A DNA stretch of 64,000 nucleotides from Autumnicola musiva (GTDB lineage Bacteria; Bacteroidota; Bacteroidia; Flavobacteriales; Flavobacteriaceae): positions 464,287 to 528,286 of the forward strand of contig NZ_JAVRHK010000002.1 in the NCBI RefSeq assembly GCF_031846585.1, given 5' to 3'. The notes beneath the pieces are model-generated. The model was not told the DNA's origin. It saw only the letters and a program-made list of their open reading frames with translations, and did no database searches. Made by a program: the position numbers and the translations under genes. Below, in pieces: positions 36,451-46,994 of the stretch. Numbering within the stretch: position 1 is the first letter of the stretch; each line of letters opens with the position of its first letter.

Positions 36451-38121
36451 ATGATGAAAAAGATTTATAAACTGTTTTATATAGTCGGATTTATAAACAT
36501 TGGGTTTATGATGTCATGTTCCGAAGATATTTTGGATACAAAACCTTTGAATGGTTACAGTGATGTTGACGTATTTTCAGATGCCTCCCTATTAAGGAAT
36601 TATGTTAATGGTGCTTATGGTACCTTTAGAACACCTTTTAGGGATGAGAACACTTTTACAGATGGTCTCACTGACAATGCCTATAATCAACACGGAAGTG
36701 CTGAAGCACAAGTGCGCCGTTATAATCAGGGGGAAGTTACTCGTGACAATGGAGAAAGTGTAACATTCAGTCTGTGGTATCATTCCTATACTTACATTAG
36801 AAGGGCAAATTTATTCTTTGAGCAAATTCAGGGATCTCCGATTAATGAGAATGAATTAACCACGATGAAAGGAGAAATGCATTTTATTAGGGCTTATAAT
36901 TACTTTCAATTACTTAGTTGGTATGGAGGTGTCCCGCTTATAACAGATACCTTTGAATTAGGTCAAGACTCTTACAGTGTTGATCGTAGTTCTATAGAGG
37001 AAACAGTAGCATTTATTGTGGAAGAATTAGATATGGCAATATCACAACTTCCTTCTAAAAGCTCTGTACTTGATGGACGAGCTTCTATGGAAGCAGCCAT
37101 GGCTCTTAAAGGTAGGACCCTCTTATACGCTGCGAGTCCTCTCTTTAATGAAAGTGGTGACCAAAGTAAATGGCAAGCTGCTATGGAGGCAAATCGTGAA
37201 GTAATGGATCTCAGCTCTGTTTCTTTAGTAGATATGGATAATTGGGGTCCTATGTTTAGAGGAGAAAATGATCAGGAAGTTATTTTTAGGAGACAATATA
37301 GTCAGCAAAATAATCAAGGCTATGGTGTAAATGTATGGTTATTCCCTAATAGTAATGGGGGATGGGCTACAATTACTCCGACTCAGGACTTAGTAGATAG
37401 TTTTGAACTTGTAACTTCAGGAGAGCTTCCGGAAGAATCTCCTTCTTATAATCCACAGGAGCCATATGAAAATAGGGACCCGAGGTTTTACGAAACCATT
37501 TTATATAATGGTGCATCTTTCAAGGATGGAACGTACGATCCGTATCTTGATAAACAAGAACCTGATAATCAGGATTTAGCGGGCCTTGATTCCAGAATTT
37601 CTCCTATATCCCCACATAATGCTTCCAGAACAGGCTATAATTTCTTAAAGTGGTCTCAGCCTTCGGTAGGCGAATTTGACGGAAATACAGGGCCTTACAT
37701 TTTCTTTAGGAAAACCGAATTTTATTTGAATTACGCCGAAGCACAAATTGAATTAGGTAACGAGGAAGAGGCTAGAAATGCCATAAATGAGGTTAGAAGA
37801 ATGCGAGAAATGCCTGATATTAATACTTCGGGTCAAGAGTTGATGGAAGAATATCGAAATGAAACAAGAGTTGAATTCGTTTTGGAAGATCATAGATTCT
37901 TTGATATTAGACGCTGGATGATAGCAGATGAAGTTTTGGATGATCCTGCAATGGGGGTAGAAGTTTTTAGGCTTTCAGACGGTAGCTTTGAATATAATTA
38001 TGATTTTACTACGCAGGCAAATAGGCAATGGGTGGATCGGCAGTATTTCCTACCTATTCCTTTTGAAGAAATTCAGCGAAGTGGAGGGGCAATAGAACAA
38101 AATCCCGGATATCAGCAATAA
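36451..38121 (+). CDS. susD: SusD/RagB-family glycan-binding lipoprotein
   Basis: 556 aa. A lipoprotein signal with FMMSCSEDILDTKPL places Cys23 as the lipid anchor. The TPR-rich SusD fold follows, with the family pattern YIRRANLFFEQI, EMHFIRAYNYFQLLSWYGGVPLIT, RTLLYAASPLFN and the C-terminal RRVEFVLEDHRFFDIRRW-like segment (VEFVLEDHRFFDIRRWM). It caps the SusC barrel and captures oligosaccharides at the cell surface. Loops that would reveal ligand specificity cannot be read by eye. A strong hairpin follows the stop codon. Confidence 0.96.
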   Translation: MMKKIYKLFYIVGFINIGFMMSCSEDILDTKPLNGYSDVDVFSDASLLRNYVNGAYGTFRTPFRDENTFTDGLTDNAYNQHGSAEAQVRRYNQGEVTRDNGESVTFSLWYHSYTYIRRANLFFEQIQGSPINENELTTMKGEMHFIRAYNYFQLLSWYGGVPLITDTFELGQDSYSVDRSSIEETVAFIVEELDMAISQLPSKSSVLDGRASMEAAMALKGRTLLYAASPLFNESGDQSKWQAAMEANREVMDLSSVSLVDMDNWGPMFRGENDQEVIFRRQYSQQNNQGYGVNVWLFPNSNGGWATITPTQDLVDSFELVTSGELPEESPSYNPQEPYENRDPRFYETILYNGASFKDGTYDPYLDKQEPDNQDLAGLDSRISPISPHNASRTGYNFLKWSQPSVGEFDGNTGPYIFFRKTEFYLNYAEAQIELGNEEEARNAINEVRRMREMPDINTSGQELMEEYRNETRVEFVLEDHRFFDIRRWMIADEVLDDPAMGVEVFRLSDGSFEYNYDFTTQANRQWVDRQYFLPIPFEEIQRSGGAIEQNPGYQQ

Positions 38122-38133
38122 TTTTTACAACTA

Positions 38134-38163
38134 AATTTGGTGAGGTTAGTTCCTCACCAAATT
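38134..38163 (+). terminator. 12-bp-stem hairpin between susD and downstream genes
   Basis: AATTTGGTGAGG (38134-38145) pairs perfectly with CCTCACCAAATT (38152-38163) around a 6-base loop. It starts 13 bases after the susD stop and ends 10 bases before the next ATG. With only a weak T tail it may act as a partial terminator or as an mRNA-processing/stability element that sets susCD expression above that of the enzymes. Confidence 0.6.
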
Positions 38164-38172
38164 CTTTCGAAT

Positions 38173-41100
38173 ATGTTATCATTCCTGAAAAAAAATTCTG
38201 TTCTCATTCTTTTCTTTTCTTTTTTAGGTTGTAAAGATGGTCACCTTTTTGATAAAAAATCAAATGCATCATCGGGCCTTGATTTTGTAAATCATATTGA
38301 AGAGACCCAGGAAAATAATGTAATGACTTATGAATACTTCTACAATGGTGGGGGGATTGCTGTAGGGGATGTTAATAAAGATGGACTGCCAGATGTTTAT
38401 CTATCTGGGAATTCAGTTAATAATAAGTTGTTTGTTAATAAGGGAGATTTTAAGTTCGAGGACATTACTGTAAAAGCTAATATCACTGAAAGAAACGGTT
38501 GGAAAACGGGAGTTACTATGGCAGATGTAAATGGTGACGGATTATTGGATATCTACTTATCCTATTCTGGAAATTCTTCCCGTGAAGGTTTTGATAAACC
38601 TGTTATAGTAGACTATGCTGGTCGTGCGAATCAATTGTTTGTAAATCAAGGAATAGACGATGATGGAATCCCGTATTTTTCAGAAAAGGCAAAAGAATAT
38701 GGTTTAGATGCTCCGGGTACATTTTCAACCCAGGCTTACTTTTTGGATTATGATAATGATGGAGACCTGGACATGTTTCTTCTTAATCATGCTAATAAGT
38801 TCTACACAACATTTTATAATATAAGGAAACTAAGAAATATGCGTCATCCTGTATTTGGCAATAAATTGTTCGAAAACAAGGGCGGAAAGTATGTGGATAT
38901 TTCTGAAAAATCAGGTATTTATGGTAGTGGGGTAAATTTTGGTTTGAGCGCTGCAGTTAGCGATATAAATAAGGATGGTTATGCCGATATCTATGTTACA
39001 AATGATTATGATGAACAGGACTTTTTATATCTGAATAATAAGAATGGCACATTTCGTGAAATTTCTCATTCGGCCTTTGGTCATATGTCAAAGTTTGGTA
39101 TGGGATCAGACATAGCTGACGTAAATAACGATCAACTGCCCGATATTTTTGTGGCTGATATGCTACCGGAAGATAATTACAGACAGAAAGTTTTAAAAGG
39201 TCCTGATGAATATAATAAATATAAAATGGCTGCAGATAGTGGTTATCACCATCAGTATATGAGAAATACTTTACAATTAAATCGAGGTATTTCACCTGAT
39301 AGTCTTTTAAAATTTAGTGAAATAGGGCAGCTATCAGGTATTTCAAACACTGATTGGAGTTGGGCCCCGCTTTTTGCAGATTTCGATAATGACGGTTACA
39401 AGGATTTATTTATTACAAATGGTTATCTAAGGGATTTTAGTAATCTCGATTTTGTTAATTTTAAAGCTAATATGGCCCTAGCCGAAGCCCAATCTAAAAA
39501 TGAAGAAGTAGATTTCGTATCGCTTATAAAGGAAATGCCTTCAACTAGAGTAAATAATTACATTTTTCGAAATCTTGACGGTACCAAATTTGAAAAGAAA
39601 GTTAAGGATTGGGGAATGGAAGAAAAAACAGTTTCCAATGCTGCGGCTTATGCTGATTTTGACAATGACGGAGACCTGGATCTTATCGTAAATAATTTGA
39701 ATTCTCCTGTTCTTTTGTATGAGAATAAACAAGAAAGAATTAAAAAAAACAACTTTATCAAAATAAAACTCCAAGGAGCTAATAAAAATACCTTTGGATT
39801 GGGGAGTAAGATATTACTCCAACTACCCGATGGGAAAGAAATATATCAAGAAGCTTACTTTGGAAGAGGTTATCAATCATCCGTAGAACCCGTTTTAACT
39901 ATCGGTCTGGGGGAGTCAGATGAAATTTCGGAATTGAATGTCGTATGGTCTGATAATAGAACTACGTCACTTCAAAATGTAAAAGTAAATCAAAGTTTGA
40001 CCTTAAATCAAAATAAAGCTAATCTATCTAAAGATGATGTATTTAAAACTAAGGAGCCTAATATTTTAACCGAAGTTACTGATGAATCAAACTTGAATTT
40101 TGTGCATCGGGAAAATGATTATGTAGACTTTTATCACCAAAGTTTGATCCCTTATCAAACATCTCGTTTGGGAGGTCATTCCAGCGTTGGAGATGTAAAT
40201 AATGATGGATTTGATGATGTATATTTTGAAGGTGCTAAGGGGCAGGCTGGAGAATTATTTCTTGGAGATGAAAGAGGTTTTTTAACAGCGCATAACGAAG
40301 GTCAGCCTTGGAATTCTAGTTCAGATGCAGAACATGAAGATGCTAGCTCCATATTTTTTGATGTTGATGGGGATGGCGATTTGGACCTTTATGTGGTTAG
40401 TGGAGGAGGTGAACAAGAGGAAGGTTCTGCTTTTTTTAAGGATAGGCTGTACGTTAATGGCGGTACAGGGAAGTTCCAGAAGTTTAATGGTAGGTTACCA
40501 GGGACAAATTTTAGCGGAGGAACGGTGAAAGTTGCAGATTATAATAAAGACCAGAAACCTGACCTATTCATTGGAGGCAGAGTGCAAGGTGATAATTATC
40601 CTTTTACTCCAAAAAGTATTTTGCTTAAAAATACTAGTTCGGCTTCCAAAATAGATTTTGAATATATTTCAAACAATGAAATTGAAAGGGTGGGGATGGT
40701 CACCGACGCTATTTGGACAGATATTAATAACGATTCATGGAAGGATTTGATAATAGTAGGTGAGTGGATGCCCGTAACCATCCTTAAAAATGACAAAGGA
40801 GAATTGCATGATGCCACTAGTAGTTACGGTCTTGAAAATTCTTATGGTTGGTGGTTGTCTATTACAGAAGCTGATTTTGATAATGACGGCAATTCTGAAT
40901 TTATTTTAGGGAATCTGGGGAGCAATACACAATTTTCTGCATCTGAAGACGAACCGATGGTTTACTACGTTCAGGATATAGACAATAATGGCAAGTTTGA
41001 TCCTTTATTAAGCTATTACATTCAAGGCTCCAGTTATATGTTGCCTAGTCGTGACGAGCTATTGGGCCAGGTCCCATCTTTAAAGAAAAGCTTCACTTCT

Positions 41101-41547
41101 TATGACGCATACGCTAAATCGACCACTCAGGAAGTTTTGAAGAGCGGTGGAGTACAATCCTCTTCCATCTTGCAAATCAATACTCTTGAATCTGCTTTGT
41201 TAGATATCAATAAAGATGGCAAAAAGAGTATTACATCCCTTCCGGAAGAAATTCAGGTATCTGCGCTTCAAACTGCCCTTTATGAAGATTTTGATAACGA
41301 CGGAAAGAAAGAGTTGTTAACCGCTGGAAATTTTTATCCATTTAGAGTTAGCTTAGGTAAAATGGATGCATCATTCGGAGGGCTAATGAAATTTGAGAAT
41401 GGAAAATGGGTTTTGAATAAAAATCATCAAAACTTATGGTTGGATGGCGATGTTAGGGATATGAAGCTGATGAAATTTGGGAAAAATCACGCAAAGCTCT
41501 TAGTCACACGTAACAATGATAAGGCAAGTCTTTATCAAATTAAGTGA
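38173..41547 (+). CDS. VCBS/FG-GAP repeat lipoprotein with ASPIC/UnbV domain
   Basis: About 1124 aa. The ATG at 38173 is chosen because it opens a lipoprotein signal (FLGCKDGH). An earlier in-frame GTG lies inside the hairpin. Repeated calcium-binding-like FG-GAP/VCBS units run through the protein, for example DVNKDGLPDVYLSG, DVNGDGLLDIYLSY, DYDNDGDLDMFLLN, DFDNDGYKDLFITNG. An ASPIC/UnbV-like segment lies near 530-610 (FGLGSKILLQLPDGK, GRGYQSSVEPVLTIGLG). Such proteins often follow susD in marine Flavobacteriia and are thought to act at the cell surface, probably binding glycan. No catalytic activity is known. Confidence 0.85.
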   Translation: MLSFLKKNSVLILFFSFLGCKDGHLFDKKSNASSGLDFVNHIEETQENNVMTYEYFYNGGGIAVGDVNKDGLPDVYLSGNSVNNKLFVNKGDFKFEDITVKANITERNGWKTGVTMADVNGDGLLDIYLSYSGNSSREGFDKPVIVDYAGRANQLFVNQGIDDDGIPYFSEKAKEYGLDAPGTFSTQAYFLDYDNDGDLDMFLLNHANKFYTTFYNIRKLRNMRHPVFGNKLFENKGGKYVDISEKSGIYGSGVNFGLSAAVSDINKDGYADIYVTNDYDEQDFLYLNNKNGTFREISHSAFGHMSKFGMGSDIADVNNDQLPDIFVADMLPEDNYRQKVLKGPDEYNKYKMAADSGYHHQYMRNTLQLNRGISPDSLLKFSEIGQLSGISNTDWSWAPLFADFDNDGYKDLFITNGYLRDFSNLDFVNFKANMALAEAQSKNEEVDFVSLIKEMPSTRVNNYIFRNLDGTKFEKKVKDWGMEEKTVSNAAAYADFDNDGDLDLIVNNLNSPVLLYENKQERIKKNNFIKIKLQGANKNTFGLGSKILLQLPDGKEIYQEAYFGRGYQSSVEPVLTIGLGESDEISELNVVWSDNRTTSLQNVKVNQSLTLNQNKANLSKDDVFKTKEPNILTEVTDESNLNFVHRENDYVDFYHQSLIPYQTSRLGGHSSVGDVNNDGFDDVYFEGAKGQAGELFLGDERGFLTAHNEGQPWNSSSDAEHEDASSIFFDVDGDGDLDLYVVSGGGEQEEGSAFFKDRLYVNGGTGKFQKFNGRLPGTNFSGGTVKVADYNKDQKPDLFIGGRVQGDNYPFTPKSILLKNTSSASKIDFEYISNNEIERVGMVTDAIWTDINNDSWKDLIIVGEWMPVTILKNDKGELHDATSSYGLENSYGWWLSITEADFDNDGNSEFILGNLGSNTQFSASEDEPMVYYVQDIDNNGKFDPLLSYYIQGSSYMLPSRDELLGQVPSLKKSFTSYDAYAKSTTQEVLKSGGVQSSSILQINTLESALLDINKDGKKSITSLPEEIQVSALQTALYEDFDNDGKKELLTAGNFYPFRVSLGKMDASFGGLMKFENGKWVLNKNHQNLWLDGDVRDMKLMKFGKNHAKLLVTRNNDKASLYQIK

Positions 41548-41574
41548 CTCGGGAATCCAGAAATTTACTTTTTT

Positions 41575-44500
41575 ATGATCAACATTTTAAATAGAGAAGG
41601 CTTAGCTCTCTTATTGGGTGTGCTGATTTTTATCAGTACCGGGCTTACCGCTCAAGAGGGGTTGAATGATGATGTTTTTGAAGATCCATCCAGACAGGAG
41701 GAAAATAGATTACCGATGCGGGCTTCTTATTTCGCTTATGAAAATGAAAAAATGGCCCTCGATGGAAATAGGGAAAATTCTTCCAGATTTCTTAGCCTTG
41801 ACGGAACCTGGAAATTTTTCTGGACTGGACATTATAAAAATTTACCTGAAAATTTTGAACACATTAGTTTCGAAGATACCGGTTGGGATGACTTCAAAGT
41901 TCCCGCAAATTGGGAATTTAATGGCTATGGCACGCCAATATATGTTAATACAAAATTTGAATTCGCCACAGAAAACCCTACACCGCCATTTGTCAAAAAA
42001 GAAACGCAACCCACCGGTATCTATCGAAAAAAAATTCAGTTACCAGATTCATGGCAGAACCAACAGGTGTTTATTCATCTTGGTGCGGTTAAATCGGCTT
42101 TTCGACTCTATGTAAATGGAGAATATGTAGGATTAGGAGAAGATAGCAAGTTGGAATCGGAATTTGATTTAACCGAATTTTTAAAACCAGGTGAAAATCT
42201 GATTACTGTAGAGGTAAGACGATGGAGCGATGGAAGTTATCTGGAAGCTCAGGATTTTTGGAGAATAAGTGGAATCCAACGTAGTGTCTATCTATATACG
42301 CGTCCCAAAGCTCATGTTTATGATATGTTCATTAAAACTAAGTTAGAAAATGAGTACCGTGATGGAAGGCTCGTTGCAGATATCGAGTTGTGGAGTCATG
42401 TAAATGAAAACTTAGGCAATACAAGGCTTAATGTGAAGTTGCTCAATCAAGAAGGTTTAGATATTTATTCAGAATCCCAGCGAGCTATTGGCCTGGCCAG
42501 AAAAGGAGGAAAAACTATATTAAGATTTGAGACACTACTTCCAAACGTTCAGTCGTGGTCTGCCGAAACTCCAAATTTATACGATTTAGTCATTACACTA
42601 AAAGATCCTCAGGGTAGACTTCAGGAAGTAATTAACCAGAAAGTAGGATTTCGATCGTATGAAATCGTAGGGAATGAATTCCTGGTTAACGGAAAACCGG
42701 TATGGTTTAAAGGTGTAAATAGACATGAATCTCACCCTGAAACGCATCATGTGGTGACCAGAGAGCAAATGCTTACCGATATTAAAATTATGCAGGAGCT
42801 CAATATCAACGCTGTAAGACTATCCCATTATCCTAATGATCCTTTGTGGTATGACCTCTGTGATCAGCATGGTTTTTATGTTATCGATGAAGCGAATTTG
42901 GAGTCCCATGGTCTTTTTTATTCCCCGGAAAAAACACTGGGTAATGATCCCGATTGGGAGTATGCACATTTTTTGCGCATAAAAAGAATGGTAGAAAGAG
43001 ACAAAAATCATCCTTCGGTAGTCGCATGGAGTCTGGGAAATGAGGCTGGCAATGGTTATAACTTTTACAAAGCTTATAACTGGCTAAAAGGGTTCGATCC
43101 CACAAGGCCTGTACAGTATGAACGTTCTACTACAGAATGGAATACGGATATCATTGTTCCACAATACCCACATCCAGATTATTTAGAATATTATGCCACT
43201 CACAATCCTAAGCGACCCTACATTATGAGTGAGTATGCTCACGCCATGGGAAACAGTATGGGCAATTTCCAGGAATACTGGGATAATATCGAAAAATATC
43301 AGTCTCTCCAAGGCGGTTACATCTGGGATTGGGTAGATCAGGGAATTTATAAAGAGGTTGAAGGAAAAACTATTTTTGGCTATGGAGGAGATTGGGGTGA
43401 CGAAAATACGCCAAGCGACAATAATTTTCTGATCAACGGATTATTGATGCCAGATCGTGAATGGAATCCACATGCTTATGAAGTACGAAAGGTGTATCAG
43501 GAAGTTGGTTTTCAGATAAATAGGGATAGTACCCGACTCATCATTCAAAACAAACATTTCTTCAAGGATTTGTCGAATTACCGCTATGAGCTACAACTGC
43601 TTCAAGATGGAGAAGTGATTGAAGTAGAGGAATGGGAATCTATAGCTCTTCCGGCAAAGAATACTACGGAAAAAGAAATTCCTTTTACGATTCCGGAAGA
43701 TAATGCAGAATATGCTTTGAGAGTAAAAGCATTCACAAACCAGCAAATTGGTCTTTTGGATTCCGGAACGCTCATGGCAGAAGAAGAATTTTTAGTAAAA
43801 CAGGGATATAATTCAGCTACACCACTGGAAGCAGAAGAGTTTGACGTAGAAGATTTAAATGAAATTTTAAAAATTTCAGGCAGGAGGTTTTCTTTTGAAA
43901 TAGATAAAAAGACCGGGGTTTTAGAAGACTTTATTTATAGAGGAAAAATAATTATTGAAGAAGGTCTGGAACTTTCTTTATTCCGTCCTTTAAATGATAA
44001 TGACTTTGGTGCGGGCTACAATAGGAAATTTGATTACCTGAAGCAGCCAGATCAAAAGCTCAAGGATATGGAATATGAAACCAATTCTGAAGGAGTACTT
44101 CAAATATCCTTAATCTTCGACATTCTGAATGGGGATGCTGAGCTGGTACAGACTATTTCCGTTTTCAAAGAAGGAAAAATAAAAATTGATAACGATTTTC
44201 AGTCCCTTTCAAATAAACATGAGTATCTAATGAAATTCGGAAATCGCTTTATCCTCCCAGAGCAATTTGATGAGGTGAAATGGTATGGCAGGGGCCCCTG
44301 GGAAAGCTATAAAGACCGGAAAACCAGTGCTATGTTAGGTGTTTACGGAAAATCTGTAGAAGAAATGTATCATCCATATATAAGACCTCAGGAATCCGGT
44401 AACAGGACCGATACCCGTTGGTTGCAAATCATCGATTCCAGAGGTAATGGTTTTCGAGTAGTTATGGATGGTGAAATGTTCAATTTTTCTGTAATTCCTT

Positions 44501-44706
44501 ACAGCTGGGATCAGCTTTATCCTTCTGCTGAAAAAAGCCAGCAGCATTCAAGATTGTTAGAGCCTTCTGGTAAAACTTATTTGAATATTGACCTGGATCA
44601 AATGGGTGTGGGAGGAATACAAAGCTGGGGTGCAACGCCTATGGATAAAAATATGATGCCGTTTAAGGCATATCAATTCAGCTATATTATTGAACCTGTA
44701 AATTAA
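41575..44706 (+). CDS. GH2 beta-galactosidase (LacZ type)
   Basis: 1043 aa with a signal peptide ending near LTAQ. The LacZ layout is complete: sugar-binding jelly roll (GTWKFFWTGHYKNLPENF, VPANWEFNGYGTPIYVN), two Ig-like domains, TIM barrel (NGKPVWFKGVNRHESHP, INAVRLSHYPNDPLWYDLCD) and the C-terminal small-chain domain (WYGRGPWESYKDRKTSA). The acid/base Glu490 is in SLGNEAGNG and the nucleophile Glu553 in SEYAHAMGNSMG. The small-chain domain supports beta-galactosidase over beta-mannosidase. In the PUL it would remove terminal beta-galactose from N-glycan antennae. Confidence 0.92.
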   Translation: MINILNREGLALLLGVLIFISTGLTAQEGLNDDVFEDPSRQEENRLPMRASYFAYENEKMALDGNRENSSRFLSLDGTWKFFWTGHYKNLPENFEHISFEDTGWDDFKVPANWEFNGYGTPIYVNTKFEFATENPTPPFVKKETQPTGIYRKKIQLPDSWQNQQVFIHLGAVKSAFRLYVNGEYVGLGEDSKLESEFDLTEFLKPGENLITVEVRRWSDGSYLEAQDFWRISGIQRSVYLYTRPKAHVYDMFIKTKLENEYRDGRLVADIELWSHVNENLGNTRLNVKLLNQEGLDIYSESQRAIGLARKGGKTILRFETLLPNVQSWSAETPNLYDLVITLKDPQGRLQEVINQKVGFRSYEIVGNEFLVNGKPVWFKGVNRHESHPETHHVVTREQMLTDIKIMQELNINAVRLSHYPNDPLWYDLCDQHGFYVIDEANLESHGLFYSPEKTLGNDPDWEYAHFLRIKRMVERDKNHPSVVAWSLGNEAGNGYNFYKAYNWLKGFDPTRPVQYERSTTEWNTDIIVPQYPHPDYLEYYATHNPKRPYIMSEYAHAMGNSMGNFQEYWDNIEKYQSLQGGYIWDWVDQGIYKEVEGKTIFGYGGDWGDENTPSDNNFLINGLLMPDREWNPHAYEVRKVYQEVGFQINRDSTRLIIQNKHFFKDLSNYRYELQLLQDGEVIEVEEWESIALPAKNTTEKEIPFTIPEDNAEYALRVKAFTNQQIGLLDSGTLMAEEEFLVKQGYNSATPLEAEEFDVEDLNEILKISGRRFSFEIDKKTGVLEDFIYRGKIIIEEGLELSLFRPLNDNDFGAGYNRKFDYLKQPDQKLKDMEYETNSEGVLQISLIFDILNGDAELVQTISVFKEGKIKIDNDFQSLSNKHEYLMKFGNRFILPEQFDEVKWYGRGPWESYKDRKTSAMLGVYGKSVEEMYHPYIRPQESGNRTDTRWLQIIDSRGNGFRVVMDGEMFNFSVIPYSWDQLYPSAEKSQQHSRLLEPSGKTYLNIDLDQMGVGGIQSWGATPMDKNMMPFKAYQFSYIIEPVN

Positions 44707-44711
44707 ATTGA

Positions 44712-46994
44712 ATGTATCAAGAATTAAAAAGACAAAAGTTCTCGATAAAATTGAAATTTTTGCTACTTCTTTTTTTGGGATTTACTTTATTCTCCTGCCA
44801 GGAGAGAACAGATGAAGAAATTGATCCTAGCACCACTTTTTCCGCCAATAAATTTGTAAATCCCTTTATTGGTACTGGCGGCCACGGACATACCTTTCCC
44901 GGAGCATCATCTCCATTTGGTATGATCCAGGCGAGTCCTGTGAATGGTTTGAGTGGTTGGGACTGGTGTTCCGGCTATCATTATTCCGACTCCCTGGTAG
45001 CGGGTTTTACTGCGCTCAATTTAAGCGGAACCGGGATTGGAGACCTTGCAGACTTATTGGTCATGCCGGTGAATAAGCCTATTGATCTTTCAAAAAAGGT
45101 CAAGGAAAGAAACGATATTCCCTATATATCAAAATTCTCCCATGAAAAAGAAAATGCAGAGCCTGGTTATTATAGTGTTTTTCTGGATGATTTTAATGTG
45201 AAAGTGGAAATGACCACTTCAGAAAGAGTGGCCTATCACCATTATACATTTGATTCCGGAGAACCTTCGGTAATTATGGATTTGGGTTTTGCGATAAACT
45301 GGGACCGGCCTGTAAACACCAATATCAAACTTGAAAATGATAGTACGTTAGTTGGCCACCGCCATAGTAGCGGATGGGCAAAAAATCAGAAGTTATTTTT
45401 TGTGCTGAAATTTTCTGAACCTGTAGTTAGAAGCGAATTCTATTCAGATTTAAAAAAATCAGATAGTATTGAAGTTACCGGACGAAAGTCATCTGTTCAA
45501 TTATTTTTTGATCCTGAAAATGTCAAAGAACTGGACCTGAGGTTGGCTATTTCCTCGGTAAGCATTGAAAATGCAATAGTAAATTTAAACTCTTCGGAAA
45601 ATTCATTTAGTTACCAAAAAGAGGAGTCCTTCAATAATTGGAATAACGTTTTGAATAAGATTGAAATAGAGACACCTCAGGATTCTTTAAAAACAATTTT
45701 TTATTCAGCCTTATATCATACCCAACTTTCACCTGTTTTATTTAGTGATACAAATGGTCAGTTTCGATTAGAAAATGACAGTATTGCCACAGGTGACTTC
45801 AATGCCTATTCTACCTTGTCCTTATGGGACACTTTCAGGGCAGAGCAGCCTCTATTAAGCATTCTACAGCCGGAAAGAGTTGCGGATATTATCAAATCTA
45901 TGCTTGTTTATTATGAAGTAAACAAGAGTCTGCCTGTTTGGACCCTTTATGGTAATGAAACCAATACCATGACGGGTTATCACTCGATCCCTATTATTAC
46001 CGAAGCCTATTTTAAGGGCATCCGTGATTTTGATGTGGAAAAGGCTTATGATGCCATGAAAAACACCATGATGCAGGATAAACGTGGTTTAGAAGCCTAT
46101 AGAAAGTATGGATTTATCCCGTATCAGCAGGACGAATCGGTCACCATGACCCTGGAATATGCCTACAACGACTGGTGCGTGGCCCAAATGGCTAAAGCCC
46201 TAAATAAGACTGAAGATTATGAGTACTTCCTGGAAAGATCCAGGGCTTATGAGAAGGTTTTCGATCTGGAAACAAAGTTTATGAGAGGTAGAGATACTAC
46301 GGAGAATAGTTGGAGGGAACCGTTTGATCCAAAATTCTCCAAGCATATGACCGAAACCGACTATACCGAAGGTAATGCATGGCAGCACAGCTGGTTTGTG
46401 CTTCATGATACTGAAAATTTTGTTGAAATTTTTGGCGGTGCTGATGCTTTTACTGAAAAACTGGAGCAACTTTTTACCGAAAGTTCTGAAATCACCGGAG
46501 AGGAGGCTTCTGCAGATATCTCGGGATTAATAGGGCAATATGCTCATGGAAATGAACCTAGCCACCATATCGCTTATCTTTTTAACAGGGCAGGGAAACC
46601 CTGGAGAACGCAATACTGGGTAAAACAGATTCTGGATTCACAGTACAATACCACACCTAACGGCTATAGTGGAAATGAGGATGCAGGGCAAATGTCTGCC
46701 TGGTATGTGTTTAGTTCTATGGGTTTATATCCCTTCAATCCGGCTGGTGCCAGTTATGAAATAGGAACGCCACTGTTCGAAAAATCAACGATAACTCTGG
46801 ATAATGGGAAAACCTTCGTTATCGAAGCCAAAAATGTTTCTTCTGAGAATTACTATATCCAATCTGCCGAATTTAATGGGGAGCCGTTCAACCGAACCTC
46901 TATTAGTCACGAGGAGATTTTAAATGGTGGGAAACTGCTTTTCGAAATGGGGAATAAACCGAATAAAAACTGGGGCCTTAACAAAGAGTATTAA
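44712..46994 (+). CDS. GH92 alpha-mannosidase lipoprotein (first copy)
   Basis: 760 aa. A lipoprotein signal (LFSCQER) is followed by the GH92 N-terminal beta domain (VNPFIGTGGHGHTFPGASSPFGMIQASP) and the (alpha/alpha)6 catalytic domain. Family motifs include FSLWDTFRAEQPLL-like TLSLWDTFRAEQP, YSLPIWxLYGNETNTMTGYHSIP, EGNAWQHSWFVLHD, NEPSHHIAYLFN and the terminal NEDAGQMSAWYVFSSMGLYP. GH92 enzymes are calcium-dependent exo-alpha-mannosidases acting on N-glycan mannose. Linkage preference cannot be told from sequence by eye. It lies 5 bases after the galactosidase gene and abuts the symporter gene. Confidence 0.93.
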   Translation: MYQELKRQKFSIKLKFLLLLFLGFTLFSCQERTDEEIDPSTTFSANKFVNPFIGTGGHGHTFPGASSPFGMIQASPVNGLSGWDWCSGYHYSDSLVAGFTALNLSGTGIGDLADLLVMPVNKPIDLSKKVKERNDIPYISKFSHEKENAEPGYYSVFLDDFNVKVEMTTSERVAYHHYTFDSGEPSVIMDLGFAINWDRPVNTNIKLENDSTLVGHRHSSGWAKNQKLFFVLKFSEPVVRSEFYSDLKKSDSIEVTGRKSSVQLFFDPENVKELDLRLAISSVSIENAIVNLNSSENSFSYQKEESFNNWNNVLNKIEIETPQDSLKTIFYSALYHTQLSPVLFSDTNGQFRLENDSIATGDFNAYSTLSLWDTFRAEQPLLSILQPERVADIIKSMLVYYEVNKSLPVWTLYGNETNTMTGYHSIPIITEAYFKGIRDFDVEKAYDAMKNTMMQDKRGLEAYRKYGFIPYQQDESVTMTLEYAYNDWCVAQMAKALNKTEDYEYFLERSRAYEKVFDLETKFMRGRDTTENSWREPFDPKFSKHMTETDYTEGNAWQHSWFVLHDTENFVEIFGGADAFTEKLEQLFTESSEITGEEASADISGLIGQYAHGNEPSHHIAYLFNRAGKPWRTQYWVKQILDSQYNTTPNGYSGNEDAGQMSAWYVFSSMGLYPFNPAGASYEIGTPLFEKSTITLDNGKTFVIEAKNVSSENYYIQSAEFNGEPFNRTSISHEEILNGGKLLFEMGNKPNKNWGLNKEY

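Noticed and set aside
38137..38172. GTG start of the VCBS protein
   Set aside because: It lies inside the susD hairpin and precedes the lipoprotein signal. The ATG at 38173 fits better.
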